Of a stretch of DNA of 64,000 nt, positions 29,684-39,012 are shown piece by piece. The notes beneath the pieces were generated by a model that searched no databases, was not told the origin of the DNA, and worked only from the letters and a program-made list of their open reading frames with translations. Source of the stretch: Soehngenia longivitae (GTDB lineage Bacteria > Bacillota > Clostridia > Tissierellales > Tissierellaceae). Within the stretch, counting starts at the first letter, position 1. Every line of letters starts with the position of its first letter. The DNA lies in contig NZ_SRIB01000005.1 of assembly GCF_004684055.1 (NCBI RefSeq), positions 62,001 through 126,000 on the forward strand, given 5' to 3'. The position numbers and the translations under genes were made by a program.

Positions 29684-31438
29684 ATGAAAAGAACCAAGAT
29701 AGTTGCTACCATTGGACCTGCATCTGAATCTGAGAGTATAATGAGAAAACTTTTTGAATATGGCGTAAATGTATGTAGACTAAATTTTTCACATGGGGAT
29801 CATGCGGAGCACAAGGCAAGAATTGACACTATAAAAAAACTAAGGCATGAAATGAATTTGCCAATTGCAATAATGCTCGACACAAAAGGGCCTGAAATAA
29901 GATTAGGGAAATTTAAAAAAGATCAGATTGAGATTCAGAAAGACCAAGAATTTACACTTACCACTAGAGAACTTGAAGGAGATGAACATATAGTAAGTGT
30001 AAGCTATAAAGGTATGCCAAATGATGTATCGGTAGGGGATATAATCCTCATTGATGACGGGTTAATAGAATTTAGAGTAGTTGAGATAACAGATACTGAC
30101 ATCATTATGAAAGCATTAAATAGTGGAGTATTAAAAGATCATAAAGGTGTAAATATACCAAATGTAAATATAAATCTACCAGCATTAACAGAAAGAGATG
30201 TAGAAGATATAATATTTGGTATAGAAAATGGTATCGATTATATTGCAGCATCTTTTGTAAGAAGAGCATCTGATGTTAGTGAGATTAGAAAAGTATTGGA
30301 AGATCATAATGGCGTAAATATAGATATAATAGCAAAGATTGAAAATCAGCAAGGACTAGACAATATAGATGAAATTTTAGTAGCTGCTGATGGCATCATG
30401 GTAGCTAGAGGAGATTTAGGGGTAGAAGTCCCTACTGAAGAAATACCTCTTATTCAGAAAGAACTAATAAGAAAATGTAATATTGCAGGGAAACCTGTAA
30501 TTACAGCGACTCAGATGTTAGATTCTATGATTAGAAACCCAAGACCTACAAGAGCAGAAGTTACAGATGTAGCGAATGCAATAATTGATGGTTCAAGTGC
30601 CGTGATGCTATCTGGAGAAACGGCAGCTGGACAATATCCTATTGAAGCAGTAAAAACTATGTATAATATAGCCGTCACTACAGAAAATGCACTAAATTTT
30701 GAAGAGATTGCCAAGTTAAGATCTCTGGACAGTAAAATAACTACTACAAATGCAATTAGTAAAGCTACGGTTACAACAGCACAAGACTTAGGAGCTAAAG
30801 CTATAATAACAGCTACATCTTCAGGTTATACATCAAAAGCTATATCCAAGTTTAGGCCTAGGGCACCAATAATAGCAGTAACGACAAACGAATCAGTGCT
30901 TAGGAAATTATCATTAGTCTGGGGAGTTATTCCAATGCTATCTAGACAATCAGAATCCACTGATGAGGTAATTGAATTATCCGTAAAAACTGCACTAGAC
31001 GCTGGATTAGTTAAAGAAGGCGATCTTGTAGTAATTACTGCTGGCATCCCTGTCGGTGTAGCAGGCACAACAAATATGATAAAAGTACACACAATAGGTA
31101 AAGTGCTGTTACAAGGAACAGGTGTGGGAACAAAAGTAGGAACTGGAAGGGTTGTAATAGCTAATACAAAAGAAGAACTTTTAGCAAAATTTGTTGATGG
31201 AGACATAATTGTATGTAAAAAATCATTTGAGTCAATTGAAAGTTATGTAAAAAGAGCATCTGCTATTGTTTGCGAAGAAGAAGGACTTTCTTCTCATGCA
31301 GCAATTATGGGGTTAGATTTAGGCATACCTACAATAGTAGGAGCGAAAAATGCTACTCAATTACTCAAAGACAACGAAGTAATTACTGTAGAGAGTGCCA
31401 CTGGACAGATATATAAAGGGCATGCGAAAATATTGTAA
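29684..31438 (+). CDS. pyk: Pyruvate kinase with C-terminal phosphohistidine domain
   Basis: A 584-residue pyruvate kinase, longer than the 470 residues of the core enzyme because it carries the extra PEP-utiliser mobile domain found in Bacillus and Clostridia (GLSSHAAIMGLDLGIPTIVG near the C terminus). The core has TKIVATIGPAS, LDTKGPEIRLG, the catalytic Lys in IAKIENQQG, and the signature GDLGVEVP. It produces pyruvate for PFOR. The start has AGGAGGG in front of it. A G-U-containing terminator follows directly. Confidence 0.97.
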   Translation: MKRTKIVATIGPASESESIMRKLFEYGVNVCRLNFSHGDHAEHKARIDTIKKLRHEMNLPIAIMLDTKGPEIRLGKFKKDQIEIQKDQEFTLTTRELEGDEHIVSVSYKGMPNDVSVGDIILIDDGLIEFRVVEITDTDIIMKALNSGVLKDHKGVNIPNVNINLPALTERDVEDIIFGIENGIDYIAASFVRRASDVSEIRKVLEDHNGVNIDIIAKIENQQGLDNIDEILVAADGIMVARGDLGVEVPTEEIPLIQKELIRKCNIAGKPVITATQMLDSMIRNPRPTRAEVTDVANAIIDGSSAVMLSGETAAGQYPIEAVKTMYNIAVTTENALNFEEIAKLRSLDSKITTTNAISKATVTTAQDLGAKAIITATSSGYTSKAISKFRPRAPIIAVTTNESVLRKLSLVWGVIPMLSRQSESTDEVIELSVKTALDAGLVKEGDLVVITAGIPVGVAGTTNMIKVHTIGKVLLQGTGVGTKVGTGRVVIANTKEELLAKFVDGDIIVCKKSFESIESYVKRASAIVCEEEGLSSHAAIMGLDLGIPTIVGAKNATQLLKDNEVITVESATGQIYKGHAKIL

Positions 31439-31442
31439 TAAT

Positions 31443-31496
31443 ACAAAACCGCAAGGAAAATTACTACTATGTAATAATTCTTGTGGTTTTGTTTTT
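31443..31496 (+). terminator. Terminator of the long murB-pyk transcription unit
   Basis: ACAAAACCGCAAG (31443-31455) pairs with CTTGTGGTTTTGT (31480-31492) with one G-U pair, followed by TTTT. The loop is 24 nt. Confidence 0.75.
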
Positions 31497-31556
31497 AATT
31501 CAATGTTACACAAAATTCATAATTGAATATATTTATAGTTTTTTCAATAAATATCC

Positions 31557-31584
31557 TTGTTTAATCCTGTACCTGTGCTATAAT
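31557..31584 (+). promoter_or_regulatory. Promoter of the PEP carboxykinase gene
   Basis: TTGTTT (31557-31562) and TATAAT (31579-31584) are 16 bp apart, and TGC before the -10 box gives an extended element. It lies 30 bp before the start codon. Confidence 0.7.
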
Positions 31585-31614
31585 CAAGGTAAAGGATATG
31601 AATGGAGGGAAAGT

Positions 31615-33282
31615 ATGTCTACAATATCAAATTTTAAATTAGAAGATATAACAAAAGGAAACAAAATTTTCAACTCTCTTAGAACAACTTTAGAAACTGC
31701 TTTTTATGGGAATAATGTGGAAAATGTTACTACTGCTAGTGAAGCTTATAAACTAGCTTATAATTCTCCAGGGACTATAGTAACAGATATGCCTGTATAT
31801 AAACCAGAACTCATAGGGCTTCCAGAAGATGCAAAAGTTTTACTTTTTAACGATGGAGCTGTAACAGGCAGATTTGCTGGAGCTAGAGTTATAATAGGAG
31901 AGCCAAATGTTTCAATTGAGGAGTATTCAACTATTGCAAGAGAAGCAGTATATCAAACTAGGTACAAAAAAATGTATCATGCACAAGTAATTATTGGATT
32001 AGATACTGAATTTATGGTACGTGCGCACTTACTTTTACCTGAAAAATACGAGAACATAATGTATTCATGGCTATTAAATTTTCAATACATAACACAAGAA
32101 ATTATGAAAATGTACGATAGTTCAAAAGAATATCCTGAAGGGGATATTTATGTAGTTGCAGATCCTGATTATGTTCCAGAAATACATAAAGATGGATTAG
32201 CTTTATTTGATCCAGAACATAACTGTGCTTTATTGCTTGGGATGAGATATTTTGGAGAATACAAAAAAGGAACGCTTACACTGGCATGGAGTATAGCAAA
32301 TAGGAATGGCTTTGCATCATGTCATGGGGGTATGAAAAGATATAATTTTGATGATGGTAGTAAATACACAGTAGGTGTATTTGGACTCTCTGGGGCAGGT
32401 AAATCAACTATCACCCATGAAAAGCACGATGGTAAATATAATATAACTATATTACATGATGACGCTTATGTCATTTCAGTAGATGATGGGTATTCTGTAG
32501 CACTTGAACCTTCATATTTTGATAAAACTCAAGACTATCCAACTACGCATCCTGCAAATAAATTTTTATTAACCGTTCAAAATTGTGGAGTGACATTAGA
32601 TGATAATAACAATAAAGTTCTAGTTACAGAAGACATTAGAAATGGGAATGGTAGAGCTGTAAAATCAATTTTATGGGCTGATAATAGAGTGAATAAAATT
32701 GATGAGCCTGTAGATTCAATTATATGGCTAATGAAAGATGCTACTTTACCTCCAGTATTAAAAATAAACAATCCAGTATTAGCTTCTGTTATGGGGGCAA
32801 CATTGGCAACTAAAAGGACTACAGCAGAGAGATTGGCAAAAGGTGCAGACATGAATGCACTTGTTATTGAACCTTATGCAAACCCATTTAGGACATATCC
32901 TTTAAGTGAAGACTACAATAAATTCAAGCTTCTATTTGAAAAGAGAAATGTAGATTGCTATATATTCAATACGGGATCATATAAAGACAAAAAGATACCT
33001 AAAGAAGTTACATTAAATATTCTAGAGGAAATAGTCACTGGAAAGGCTGAGTTTAAAAAACTCGGAGATTTTAAGGATATAGAGTATATTGATGTAGAAG
33101 GTTTTGAGGTCAAATTTGATAAAGACTATCTTGATATGTGGCAAGGATCAATTGATTATAGAAAAGATTTCGTAAAAAAAGTTGATGTTGAAAAAGAGGG
33201 TAGAGATAGATTACCTGAAGAAGCATTAAAAGAGCTCGAAGATTTAGAAGCTCAATTAAATATGATGAAATCACAACTATAG
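31615..33282 (+). CDS. pckA: Phosphoenolpyruvate carboxykinase (ATP type)
   Basis: The 555-residue enzyme interconverts oxaloacetate and PEP. It has the P-loop GLSGAGKST near residue 262, the metal-binding HDDAY kinase-2 motif after it, and TEDIRNGNGRAVKS; the N-terminal substrate domain includes ARVIIGEPN. The sequence is a divergent form found in anaerobic Bacillota, in which the enzyme often runs in the ATP-forming direction. The ATG at 31615 follows GGAGGGAAAGT; the frame is open 44 codons further upstream but crosses the promoter. It stands alone between a promoter and a terminator. Confidence 0.92.
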   Translation: MSTISNFKLEDITKGNKIFNSLRTTLETAFYGNNVENVTTASEAYKLAYNSPGTIVTDMPVYKPELIGLPEDAKVLLFNDGAVTGRFAGARVIIGEPNVSIEEYSTIAREAVYQTRYKKMYHAQVIIGLDTEFMVRAHLLLPEKYENIMYSWLLNFQYITQEIMKMYDSSKEYPEGDIYVVADPDYVPEIHKDGLALFDPEHNCALLLGMRYFGEYKKGTLTLAWSIANRNGFASCHGGMKRYNFDDGSKYTVGVFGLSGAGKSTITHEKHDGKYNITILHDDAYVISVDDGYSVALEPSYFDKTQDYPTTHPANKFLLTVQNCGVTLDDNNNKVLVTEDIRNGNGRAVKSILWADNRVNKIDEPVDSIIWLMKDATLPPVLKINNPVLASVMGATLATKRTTAERLAKGADMNALVIEPYANPFRTYPLSEDYNKFKLLFEKRNVDCYIFNTGSYKDKKIPKEVTLNILEEIVTGKAEFKKLGDFKDIEYIDVEGFEVKFDKDYLDMWQGSIDYRKDFVKKVDVEKEGRDRLPEEALKELEDLEAQLNMMKSQL

Positions 33283-33284
33283 TA

Positions 33285-33318
33285 AAATGCACTGCTAAAA
33301 TTAGCAGTGCATTTTTTT
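33285..33318 (+). terminator. Rho-independent terminator of pckA
   Basis: TGCACTGCTAA (33288-33298) and TTAGCAGTGCA (33301-33311) form a perfect stem with a short loop, followed by TTTTTTT. Confidence 0.93.
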
Positions 33319-33379
33319 AGATGCAACTATTTATTTTTATGATATGATATAGATAACAATAAAGAAAAGTAGGTGTAAT

Positions 33380-34210
33380 ATGTATTATTTAGGGAAAAAA
33401 CAAAATTTAATGATAAAGAGATTTACAAAAGTGGGTGCATATCTGGGGACAGAAGATGATGATAAAGATATTCTATTGCCCTTAGCACAGATACCTGAGA
33501 ATGCTAAAGAGGGTGATAGTATCGAGGTATTCGTATACAAGGATTCACAAGATAGACCAATAGCAACAACAAATACACCAAAAGCTCAAGTTGGACAAAT
33601 AGCAAAACTAAGGGTTGTGAGTGAGTCTAAAATTGGTTATTTTTTAGATTGGGGTTTAGAAAAGGACTTATTTATGCCATTTAGTGAAACTTTAGGTAAA
33701 ATTGAAGTTTTTAATGACTACTTAGTAGCAATTTATATTGACAAAAGTGATAGAATAGCTGCAACTATGAGAATAAAAGATTATTTAAGCACAGACTCTC
33801 CTTTCAGAGAAAATGACAAAGTTAAGGGCACAGTTTATGGAATCAACAAAGACATAGGTGTATTTGTAGCAGTTGAAAACAAATATGATGGGCTTATAAA
33901 CAAGAAAAATGTTTTTGGGATTTATGAGATTGGCGATGAAATAGAAATAAGAATAAATAAAGTTTTGGAAGATGGCAAATTGGATCTAACACCAAGAGAA
34001 ATGGCTCATATTCAAATAGAAGGAGACAGCCAAGTAATATTAAAAAAACTAAAGGAAAACAATGGATTTTTAGCTTTAAATGACAAATCCGACCCTGAGC
34101 TTATAAGGAAAACTTTAGGAATGAGTAAATCCGGGTTTAAGAAAGCTATTGGTAATTTATACAAGAAGAAAATAATTGAATTAGTGGATGATGGAATCAA
34201 GTTAAAATAA
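33380..34210 (+). CDS. CvfB-like S1 RNA-binding protein
   Basis: This 276-residue protein has repeated S1-like domains: an N-terminal divergent domain, then GQIAKLRVVSESKIGYFLDW, then VKGTVYGINKDIGVFVAV with YDGLINKK, and a winged-helix tail with KPNL-like end (LRKTLGMSKSGFKKAIGNLY pattern). The arrangement matches CvfB of Staphylococcus, an RNA-binding virulence regulator, and YitL of Bacillus. A TATGATATGATATAG stretch just upstream is the likely -10 region. The start follows AGTAGGTG. Confidence 0.9.
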   Translation: MYYLGKKQNLMIKRFTKVGAYLGTEDDDKDILLPLAQIPENAKEGDSIEVFVYKDSQDRPIATTNTPKAQVGQIAKLRVVSESKIGYFLDWGLEKDLFMPFSETLGKIEVFNDYLVAIYIDKSDRIAATMRIKDYLSTDSPFRENDKVKGTVYGINKDIGVFVAVENKYDGLINKKNVFGIYEIGDEIEIRINKVLEDGKLDLTPREMAHIQIEGDSQVILKKLKENNGFLALNDKSDPELIRKTLGMSKSGFKKAIGNLYKKKIIELVDDGIKLK

Positions 34211-34247
34211 AATATTTAATAGACTTAAGTAAATATAATTTAATGCC

Positions 34248-34293
34248 TTCACAAATTAGGATAAATGTGCTATTATACTTTAATCGCACATTT
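34248..34293 (+). promoter_or_regulatory. MATE gene promoter with operator-like palindrome
   Basis: TTCACA (34248-34253) and TATTAT (34271-34276) are 17 bp apart. AAATGTGC (34263-34270) and GCACATTT (34286-34293) form an inverted repeat that brackets the -10 box, as expected of a repressor site. The regulator gene is not adjacent. Confidence 0.6.
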
Positions 34294-34313
34294 ATTTTAT
34301 GAAGGAGACGGAT

Positions 34314-35663
34314 ATGAAGGCATTAAAAGACAAAGTATTTTTAAAAACGATGTTAACTATAGCTTTACCAGTAGCCATTCAAAACTTAGTATCATCATCA
34401 TTAAATATGGTTGACACATTGATGATAAGCAATTTAGGAAGTGCCAGTATAGCTGGAGTAGGGTTGGCAAATCAAGTTTTTTTTCTTTATATTTTGCTTA
34501 CTTTTGGAATAAACAGTGGAGGAGCTATATTTATCGCCCAATACTGGGGAAAAGAAGATGTAAAAAATGTGAATAAGAGTATGGGATTTGCTATAATGAG
34601 TTCCTTGATTATAGGCATAGTATTTACTCTTGCAGCTTTAATATCTCCAAAATTAATTCTGGGAATTTTTACTAAAGAAGCTGACGTTATAGATGTTGGC
34701 GTTAAGTATTTGAGAATTGTATCGTTATCTTATATTATAACTGCAATAAGCTTTAGTTATTCCATTGCATTAAGAACTACAGGAAAACCTCATGTGCCTC
34801 TTATAATTTCAATAATATCTCTTGGGACGAATACATTGTTAAATTATATTTTGATATTTGGAAAATTTGGAGCACCAGCTTTAGGCGTTAGAGGAGCAGC
34901 AATTGCAACTGTTATAGCGAGAATTGTGGAATTCGTTCTACTATTATACGTAGTATATAGACGAAATGAACATTTAAATGCAAATTTAAAAGAATTGTTT
35001 GGGTGGGATAAGGAATTCATAAAAAAATACATTAGCGTAACATATCCAGTAATATTAACAGAAGGTTTCTGGGCTTTAGGCCAAATTATGTACACAATCG
35101 CTTATGCCCAACTAGGGAAAACTGCTACAGCTAGTATTCAACTGACAAATACGATTCAAAATATGTTCTTTGTCGTTGTAAAAGGATTAGCAAGTGCTTG
35201 TAGTATTATGGTTGGGAGTAAAATTGGGGCGGAAGAGTATGAAGAAGCTTATGATTATGCTATGAGCTTTATTGTATTATCCACAGTGTCAGGTGTAATA
35301 CTAGGGTTAAGTTTAACTTTATCTGCAGATTTGATATTGAAATTATTCAACAACCTAGAGCCTCTAGTATATAGTTCAGCAAGATCTATAATTATTATTA
35401 TGGGGCTGACATTTGTAGTAAGAGTATATAATAATATTTCAATCGTCGGGGTACTTAGATCTGGCGGAAATACTAAAGTTGCTATGAGAATAGATTTATC
35501 TTCAGTTTGGCTAATAGGTGTTCCTTTAGCTTTTATGGGATCCATGGTTTTAAAATTACCCGTACAATATTTATTCCTATTGATAACAACAGAGGAGATA
35601 GTTAAGGCTATATTGGGATTTCCGATAATAAAATCAAAGAAATGGATACAAAATATAACATAG
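34314..35663 (+). CDS. MATE-family multidrug/sodium antiporter
   Basis: The 449-residue protein has twelve hydrophobic segments and the MATE pattern, with the N-terminal repeat (IALPVAIQNLVSSSLNMVDTLM) and GVGLANQVFFLYILLTFGIN, and the second half starting ISVTYPVILTEGFWALGQIM. MATE proteins export cationic drugs or metabolites in exchange for sodium or protons. ATG at 34314 is chosen because AAGGAGAC precedes it; the ATG at 34299 overlaps that site. The gene has its own promoter and palindrome and shares a terminator with the convergent antiporter gene. Confidence 0.93.
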   Translation: MKALKDKVFLKTMLTIALPVAIQNLVSSSLNMVDTLMISNLGSASIAGVGLANQVFFLYILLTFGINSGGAIFIAQYWGKEDVKNVNKSMGFAIMSSLIIGIVFTLAALISPKLILGIFTKEADVIDVGVKYLRIVSLSYIITAISFSYSIALRTTGKPHVPLIISIISLGTNTLLNYILIFGKFGAPALGVRGAAIATVIARIVEFVLLLYVVYRRNEHLNANLKELFGWDKEFIKKYISVTYPVILTEGFWALGQIMYTIAYAQLGKTATASIQLTNTIQNMFFVVVKGLASACSIMVGSKIGAEEYEEAYDYAMSFIVLSTVSGVILGLSLTLSADLILKLFNNLEPLVYSSARSIIIIMGLTFVVRVYNNISIVGVLRSGGNTKVAMRIDLSSVWLIGVPLAFMGSMVLKLPVQYLFLLITTEEIVKAILGFPIIKSKKWIQNIT

Positions 35664-35694
35664 GTGAGCTTAAGCTCACCGATGTTATATTTTG
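35655..35694. terminator. Bidirectional terminator between MATE and NhaC-type genes
   Basis: GGTGAGCTTAAGCTCACC (35663-35680) is a perfect palindrome extended on both sides by ATAACAT/ATGTTAT with one mismatch. T-rich tracts follow on both strands. It overlaps the MATE stop codon. Confidence 0.88.
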
Positions 35695-35695
35695 T

Positions 35696-37144
35696 TTATT
35701 TGTTTTTTAATTTAACATCTGGTTCGGAAGGTATCTTAAATAGAGGAATGAATCGATCTAAGCCAGTTAAAGTTAATAGAAGAATAGAAACAACTGCAAT
35801 TATTGCTAAATAATTATGCGAAATTATTTCAAATACGTTGAATTTATAAAGCGGATAAACTGCACTAGCAATTCCAATGTAGAAAGTCATATAAACATGC
35901 CATGGAATGAGTTGAGAACCAAATACCCCTAAAGCATCAGAGAAAGTAGCATTTCTTAATCTCAACTTATACAAATCCTCTTCGCTTCCTTCTACATTAT
36001 CCTCTGTTAAAGTTTTTATGATAGGACCTATTGTTACTATTTGGGCCATTTCATCAGATAGAGCTGCATTTCCAACTATTGATAAAACTCCATTGTAGAA
36101 CATAAGCTGTCTAACATTCTTTGAAATTTTAGAAATTAAATTTGAAAGTGGTGCAAATGCATTTATTTTACCCATTATACCACCAAATGCTCCAACCCAC
36201 ATCATCATAACAATAACCCAAGAACCAGCATCAGAAAAACCTGTCAGGATTGAATCCAAAAATGCTGATATAGAGGTTACTGTCCCTGTAAATAGCCCAA
36301 ATATCAAGGATGTTATTATACCTAAAAATAGGCAAGCTAAAGTAGGTAAACCTTTGATAGCTGTTATGATTACTACAATAAGAGGGATAATCATAATAGG
36401 AGAAACACCTTCTTGAACTTGGTTTAGCAAAGTAACAGCAGCAGGTCTTTCTTGGTTTAGATTGTCCCAAACTTCTTGAGGTATTGCTGCTATTGCTTCA
36501 TTAGCATTTGCAGCAATACCAGGCAAATGCATACTAGTAACAAATATGATTATCGCAGCAACAGTTAAACACAGTAGCGACCATACCCCTTGATGCTTGA
36601 TTCTATGTATGACTTCAACTTTTTGTATACCAGAACTAACTACCGTTGTATCTGAAATAAGTCCAATATTATCACCAAAGCATGCGCCTCCTGCTATTGA
36701 TGCTGTTGTTAGAACGATATCTCCTCCAACTATATGGTTTAGCCAAAGAAAAATTGGAGCAGCTGCAGCAAACGTTCCCCATGAAGTTCCGGTAGCTACC
36801 GATAAAACACATGTGACTAAGAATCCGGTTACTGCTACTGTTTTTGCACTTAAACCTAATTTCAATGAAACATTGATGATTGATGCAGCCACTCCTGCTG
36901 ACATGAATATCTCTGCCATAGCATATGCTGCCATTAAAATAAAGAAAACTAACTGCATTTCTTTCACGTTATCAATGGCTGTTTCAACTATTTCGTTGAA
37001 TGACAATTTATCAGTTATAAACGCTACAATCGCCGCCCAAACAGCAGCTAAAGGTGCTGCTAGTAAAGCATCCATACCTGATATCATAAGTCCTGCCATT
37101 AAAAATACTGGTGAAAACTTAAAAATTGCAAGAATTACATTCAT
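35696..37144 (-). CDS. NhaC-family Na+/H+ antiporter
   Basis: A 482-residue membrane protein with about twelve hydrophobic segments and recognisable NhaC-family features: the discontinuous-helix stretch VATGTSWGTFAAAAPIF and the metal-site-like segment IAGGACFGDNIGLISDTTVV, followed by the long HRIKHQG loop. NhaC proteins exchange sodium for protons, or related ion/substrate pairs. The ATG has GGGGGTTAGG upstream. The gene is monocistronic on the reverse strand. Related subfamilies move malate-lactate or other organic ions, so the substrate is not certain. Confidence 0.88.
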   Translation of the reverse strand: MNVILAIFKFSPVFLMAGLMISGMDALLAAPLAAVWAAIVAFITDKLSFNEIVETAIDNVKEMQLVFFILMAAYAMAEIFMSAGVAASIINVSLKLGLSAKTVAVTGFLVTCVLSVATGTSWGTFAAAAPIFLWLNHIVGGDIVLTTASIAGGACFGDNIGLISDTTVVSSGIQKVEVIHRIKHQGVWSLLCLTVAAIIIFVTSMHLPGIAANANEAIAAIPQEVWDNLNQERPAAVTLLNQVQEGVSPIMIIPLIVVIITAIKGLPTLACLFLGIITSLIFGLFTGTVTSISAFLDSILTGFSDAGSWVIVMMMWVGAFGGIMGKINAFAPLSNLISKISKNVRQLMFYNGVLSIVGNAALSDEMAQIVTIGPIIKTLTEDNVEGSEEDLYKLRLRNATFSDALGVFGSQLIPWHVYMTFYIGIASAVYPLYKFNVFEIISHNYLAIIAVVSILLLTLTGLDRFIPLFKIPSEPDVKLKNK

Positions 37145-37408
37145 TACCTAACCCCCTGTAAATTAGTAGATTACTGATAAAAAAATATCAATCATATATA
37201 AATATAAACCTCTAAGTATTATAAGTCAAGGGAATTTATTGAAGTAATTAAAAAATTCTGATTATCTGGATATAAAATGCAAATATGAAAATTATGTTAA
37301 TACTAGTCAATTTAAATTAATTAAAGAAACAATTTAAAATAATAATGTAGTTAATAATTATTACATATGTGATAAAATATAGATTATAAAATAGTTTGGA
37401 GGTTCAAC
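37145..37408. other. Divergent intergenic region, AT-rich
   Basis: The gap between the antiporter and methyltransferase genes is very AT-rich. On the forward strand TGATAAAAT (extended -10, 37370-37378) with TTAATA at 37351-37356 may be the methyltransferase promoter. No hairpin or repeat stands out. Confidence 0.4.
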
Positions 37409-38782
37409 ATGGAGCTAGGGGAAAAATACAATGGAGAAGTTATAGATTTTAATTCTGAAGGTTTAGGCGTGGTTAAGATTGATAATCAAGTGATTTTTGT
37501 TGATAACTGTGTAATAGGAGATACAGTTGAGTTTGAGGTAATCGAGAAAAGGAAAAATTACTATATTGGGGAAATGACAAATATAATAAATTACTCTAAA
37601 TTAAGGGAAAAATATGCATTTGATACGAGTAAATTAGGTGGAGGAGTTCCTTTAATAAATTTAAAATACGAAGAACAATTAAAATGGAAAGAGAAAAAAA
37701 TTAGGAGTGATTTATATAAGACACTGAAAATAGAGTATGACATAGAACCTATCTTGGGCATGACTCATCCTTTCAGATATAGAAATAATACACAAATTCC
37801 TGTAGGCATAAAAAATGGAGAGAAAACAATTGGCTATTATAAAAGAAAATCCAATGAAATAGTACCTATAGAAGAAGATATTCTTCAAAAAGAGATAGGA
37901 GATAAAATAATCAAATCAATTAAAGAGTGGATGAATAAATACAATGTGGAAGCTTTTGACAGGACTAATAATAAAGGGGTTCTAAGACATATTGGGATAA
38001 GGACTAACCAAGACTCCTTAGCAATGGTTATTTTAGTTACACACACTAGAGAGCTACCATATAAAAATGAGTTGGTTCACAAATTAGTGAGTGAAACAGG
38101 GAGTGTTGTTAGTATTTACCAAAACATCAATACCGATGATAAAGTGAAATATGGCAAGGAATTTATTCATATATTTGGGAAAGAATATCTTACAGATTTT
38201 ATTGGAGATGTAAAATTCAATATCTCACCCGAATCTTTCTTTCAAACAAACTCTTATCAAACTGAAAAATTATATGATATAGTGAAAAAATATTTAGCTC
38301 CTAAAAAGAGTGATGTAGTATTTGACTTATATTCAGGAATAGGAAGCATTGCTTTATTTATAGCAAATGATGTTGATAAAGTTATAGGAATAGAATATAC
38401 AAAATCAGCAGTAAAAGATGCTAAGAGAAATGCAGTAGAAAACAATATTGGAAATGCTTATTTTTACCAAGGTAAGGTAGAAGACTTGTTACCTCAGCTA
38501 CAGAAAAAGGAAGGAAAACCAAATAAAATAATTCTCGATCCACCAAGGGCAGGAGCTGATAAAAAAACTTTATTTGAAATAATAAAATTAAATCCGGAAA
38601 CCATAGTCTATGTATCATGTGACAGTGCTACTCTTGCAAGGGATTTAAAAATATTATTAGAGAATGGATTTGAAGTAAAAAAAATAAAACCAGTAGATAT
38701 GTTCCCTCACACTACAGAGATTGAGTGCGTAGTATTGATACAAAAGGGAACAAAGAAGTGTTCTCTGGAAGGTTTGATATAA
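37409..38782 (+). CDS. TrmA/RlmD-family 23S rRNA (uracil-5)-methyltransferase, without Fe-S cysteines
   Basis: A 457-residue SAM-dependent RNA methyltransferase. Order of parts: N-terminal TRAM domain (residues 1-60), a linker where related enzymes hold a 4Fe-4S site, then the catalytic domain with DLYSGIGSIALFIA, ILDPPRAG and the nucleophile in VYVSCDSATLARDL. In the linker, where relatives have Cys-x5-Cys-Gly-Gly-Cys, this protein reads FDTSKLGGGVPL, with no Cys. The cluster ligands are therefore absent. It probably methylates a U in 23S rRNA (the 747 or 1939 equivalent). The start follows GGAGG. Confidence 0.9.
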   Translation: MELGEKYNGEVIDFNSEGLGVVKIDNQVIFVDNCVIGDTVEFEVIEKRKNYYIGEMTNIINYSKLREKYAFDTSKLGGGVPLINLKYEEQLKWKEKKIRSDLYKTLKIEYDIEPILGMTHPFRYRNNTQIPVGIKNGEKTIGYYKRKSNEIVPIEEDILQKEIGDKIIKSIKEWMNKYNVEAFDRTNNKGVLRHIGIRTNQDSLAMVILVTHTRELPYKNELVHKLVSETGSVVSIYQNINTDDKVKYGKEFIHIFGKEYLTDFIGDVKFNISPESFFQTNSYQTEKLYDIVKKYLAPKKSDVVFDLYSGIGSIALFIANDVDKVIGIEYTKSAVKDAKRNAVENNIGNAYFYQGKVEDLLPQLQKKEGKPNKIILDPPRAGADKKTLFEIIKLNPETIVYVSCDSATLARDLKILLENGFEVKKIKPVDMFPHTTEIECVVLIQKGTKKCSLEGLI

Positions 38783-38823
38783 ACCTTTCAAAGTTTTTAG
38801 TATCAAAAACAGAATACTAAAAA
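38769..38823 (+). terminator. Hairpins after the methyltransferase gene
   Basis: AAGGTTT (38769) pairs with AAACCTT (38781), and TTTTTAGTAT (38794) pairs with ATACTAAAAA (38814). Each is followed by a short T- or A-rich tract. They are plausible but weak terminators. Confidence 0.45.
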
Positions 38824-38875
38824 AAGATGATTATTTGCTCTGTGGAAACTAGCCTAAGAGAGCCTAAAAGTCCTG

Positions 38876-38999
38876 TACAGAGCGGATTAAATGTCATTGA
38901 CACCATACAGAGCAGAATAAATATGAGAGAGCTCGTATAGAATAGATTAGATGTTATTGTTAAGCTGTAGGGATTTACAGAGTAAGTTGATGTAATTGT
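38876..38999 (+). repeat. Four degenerate repeats spaced 30, 30 and 40 bp
   Basis: The motif TACAGAGCGGATTAAATGTC (38876) recurs in altered form at 38906 (TACAGAGCAGAATAAATATG), 38936 (TATAGAATAGATTAGATGTT) and 38976 (TACAGAGTAAGTTGATGTAA). They fill the 5' region of the PD-(D/E)XK-like gene and could be binding sites for a regulator or an eroded tandem array. Confidence 0.7.
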
Positions 39000-39012
39000 A
39001 GGAGGAGCAAAT

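Noticed and set aside
34241-34325. TAATGCCTTCA pairing with TGAAGGCATTA at the MATE start codon as a translational switch
   Set aside because: The first strand overlaps the -35 box of the likely promoter, so it would not be in the transcript.
36597-37151. 184-codon forward frame opposite the NhaC-type gene
   Set aside because: It is the antisense shadow of a well-supported gene, has no ribosome binding site and resembles no family.
38876-38999. Repeats resembling a short CRISPR array
   Set aside because: The copies differ from one another, the spacing is uneven (30, 30, 40 bp), there is no room for unique spacers, and no cas gene is present.
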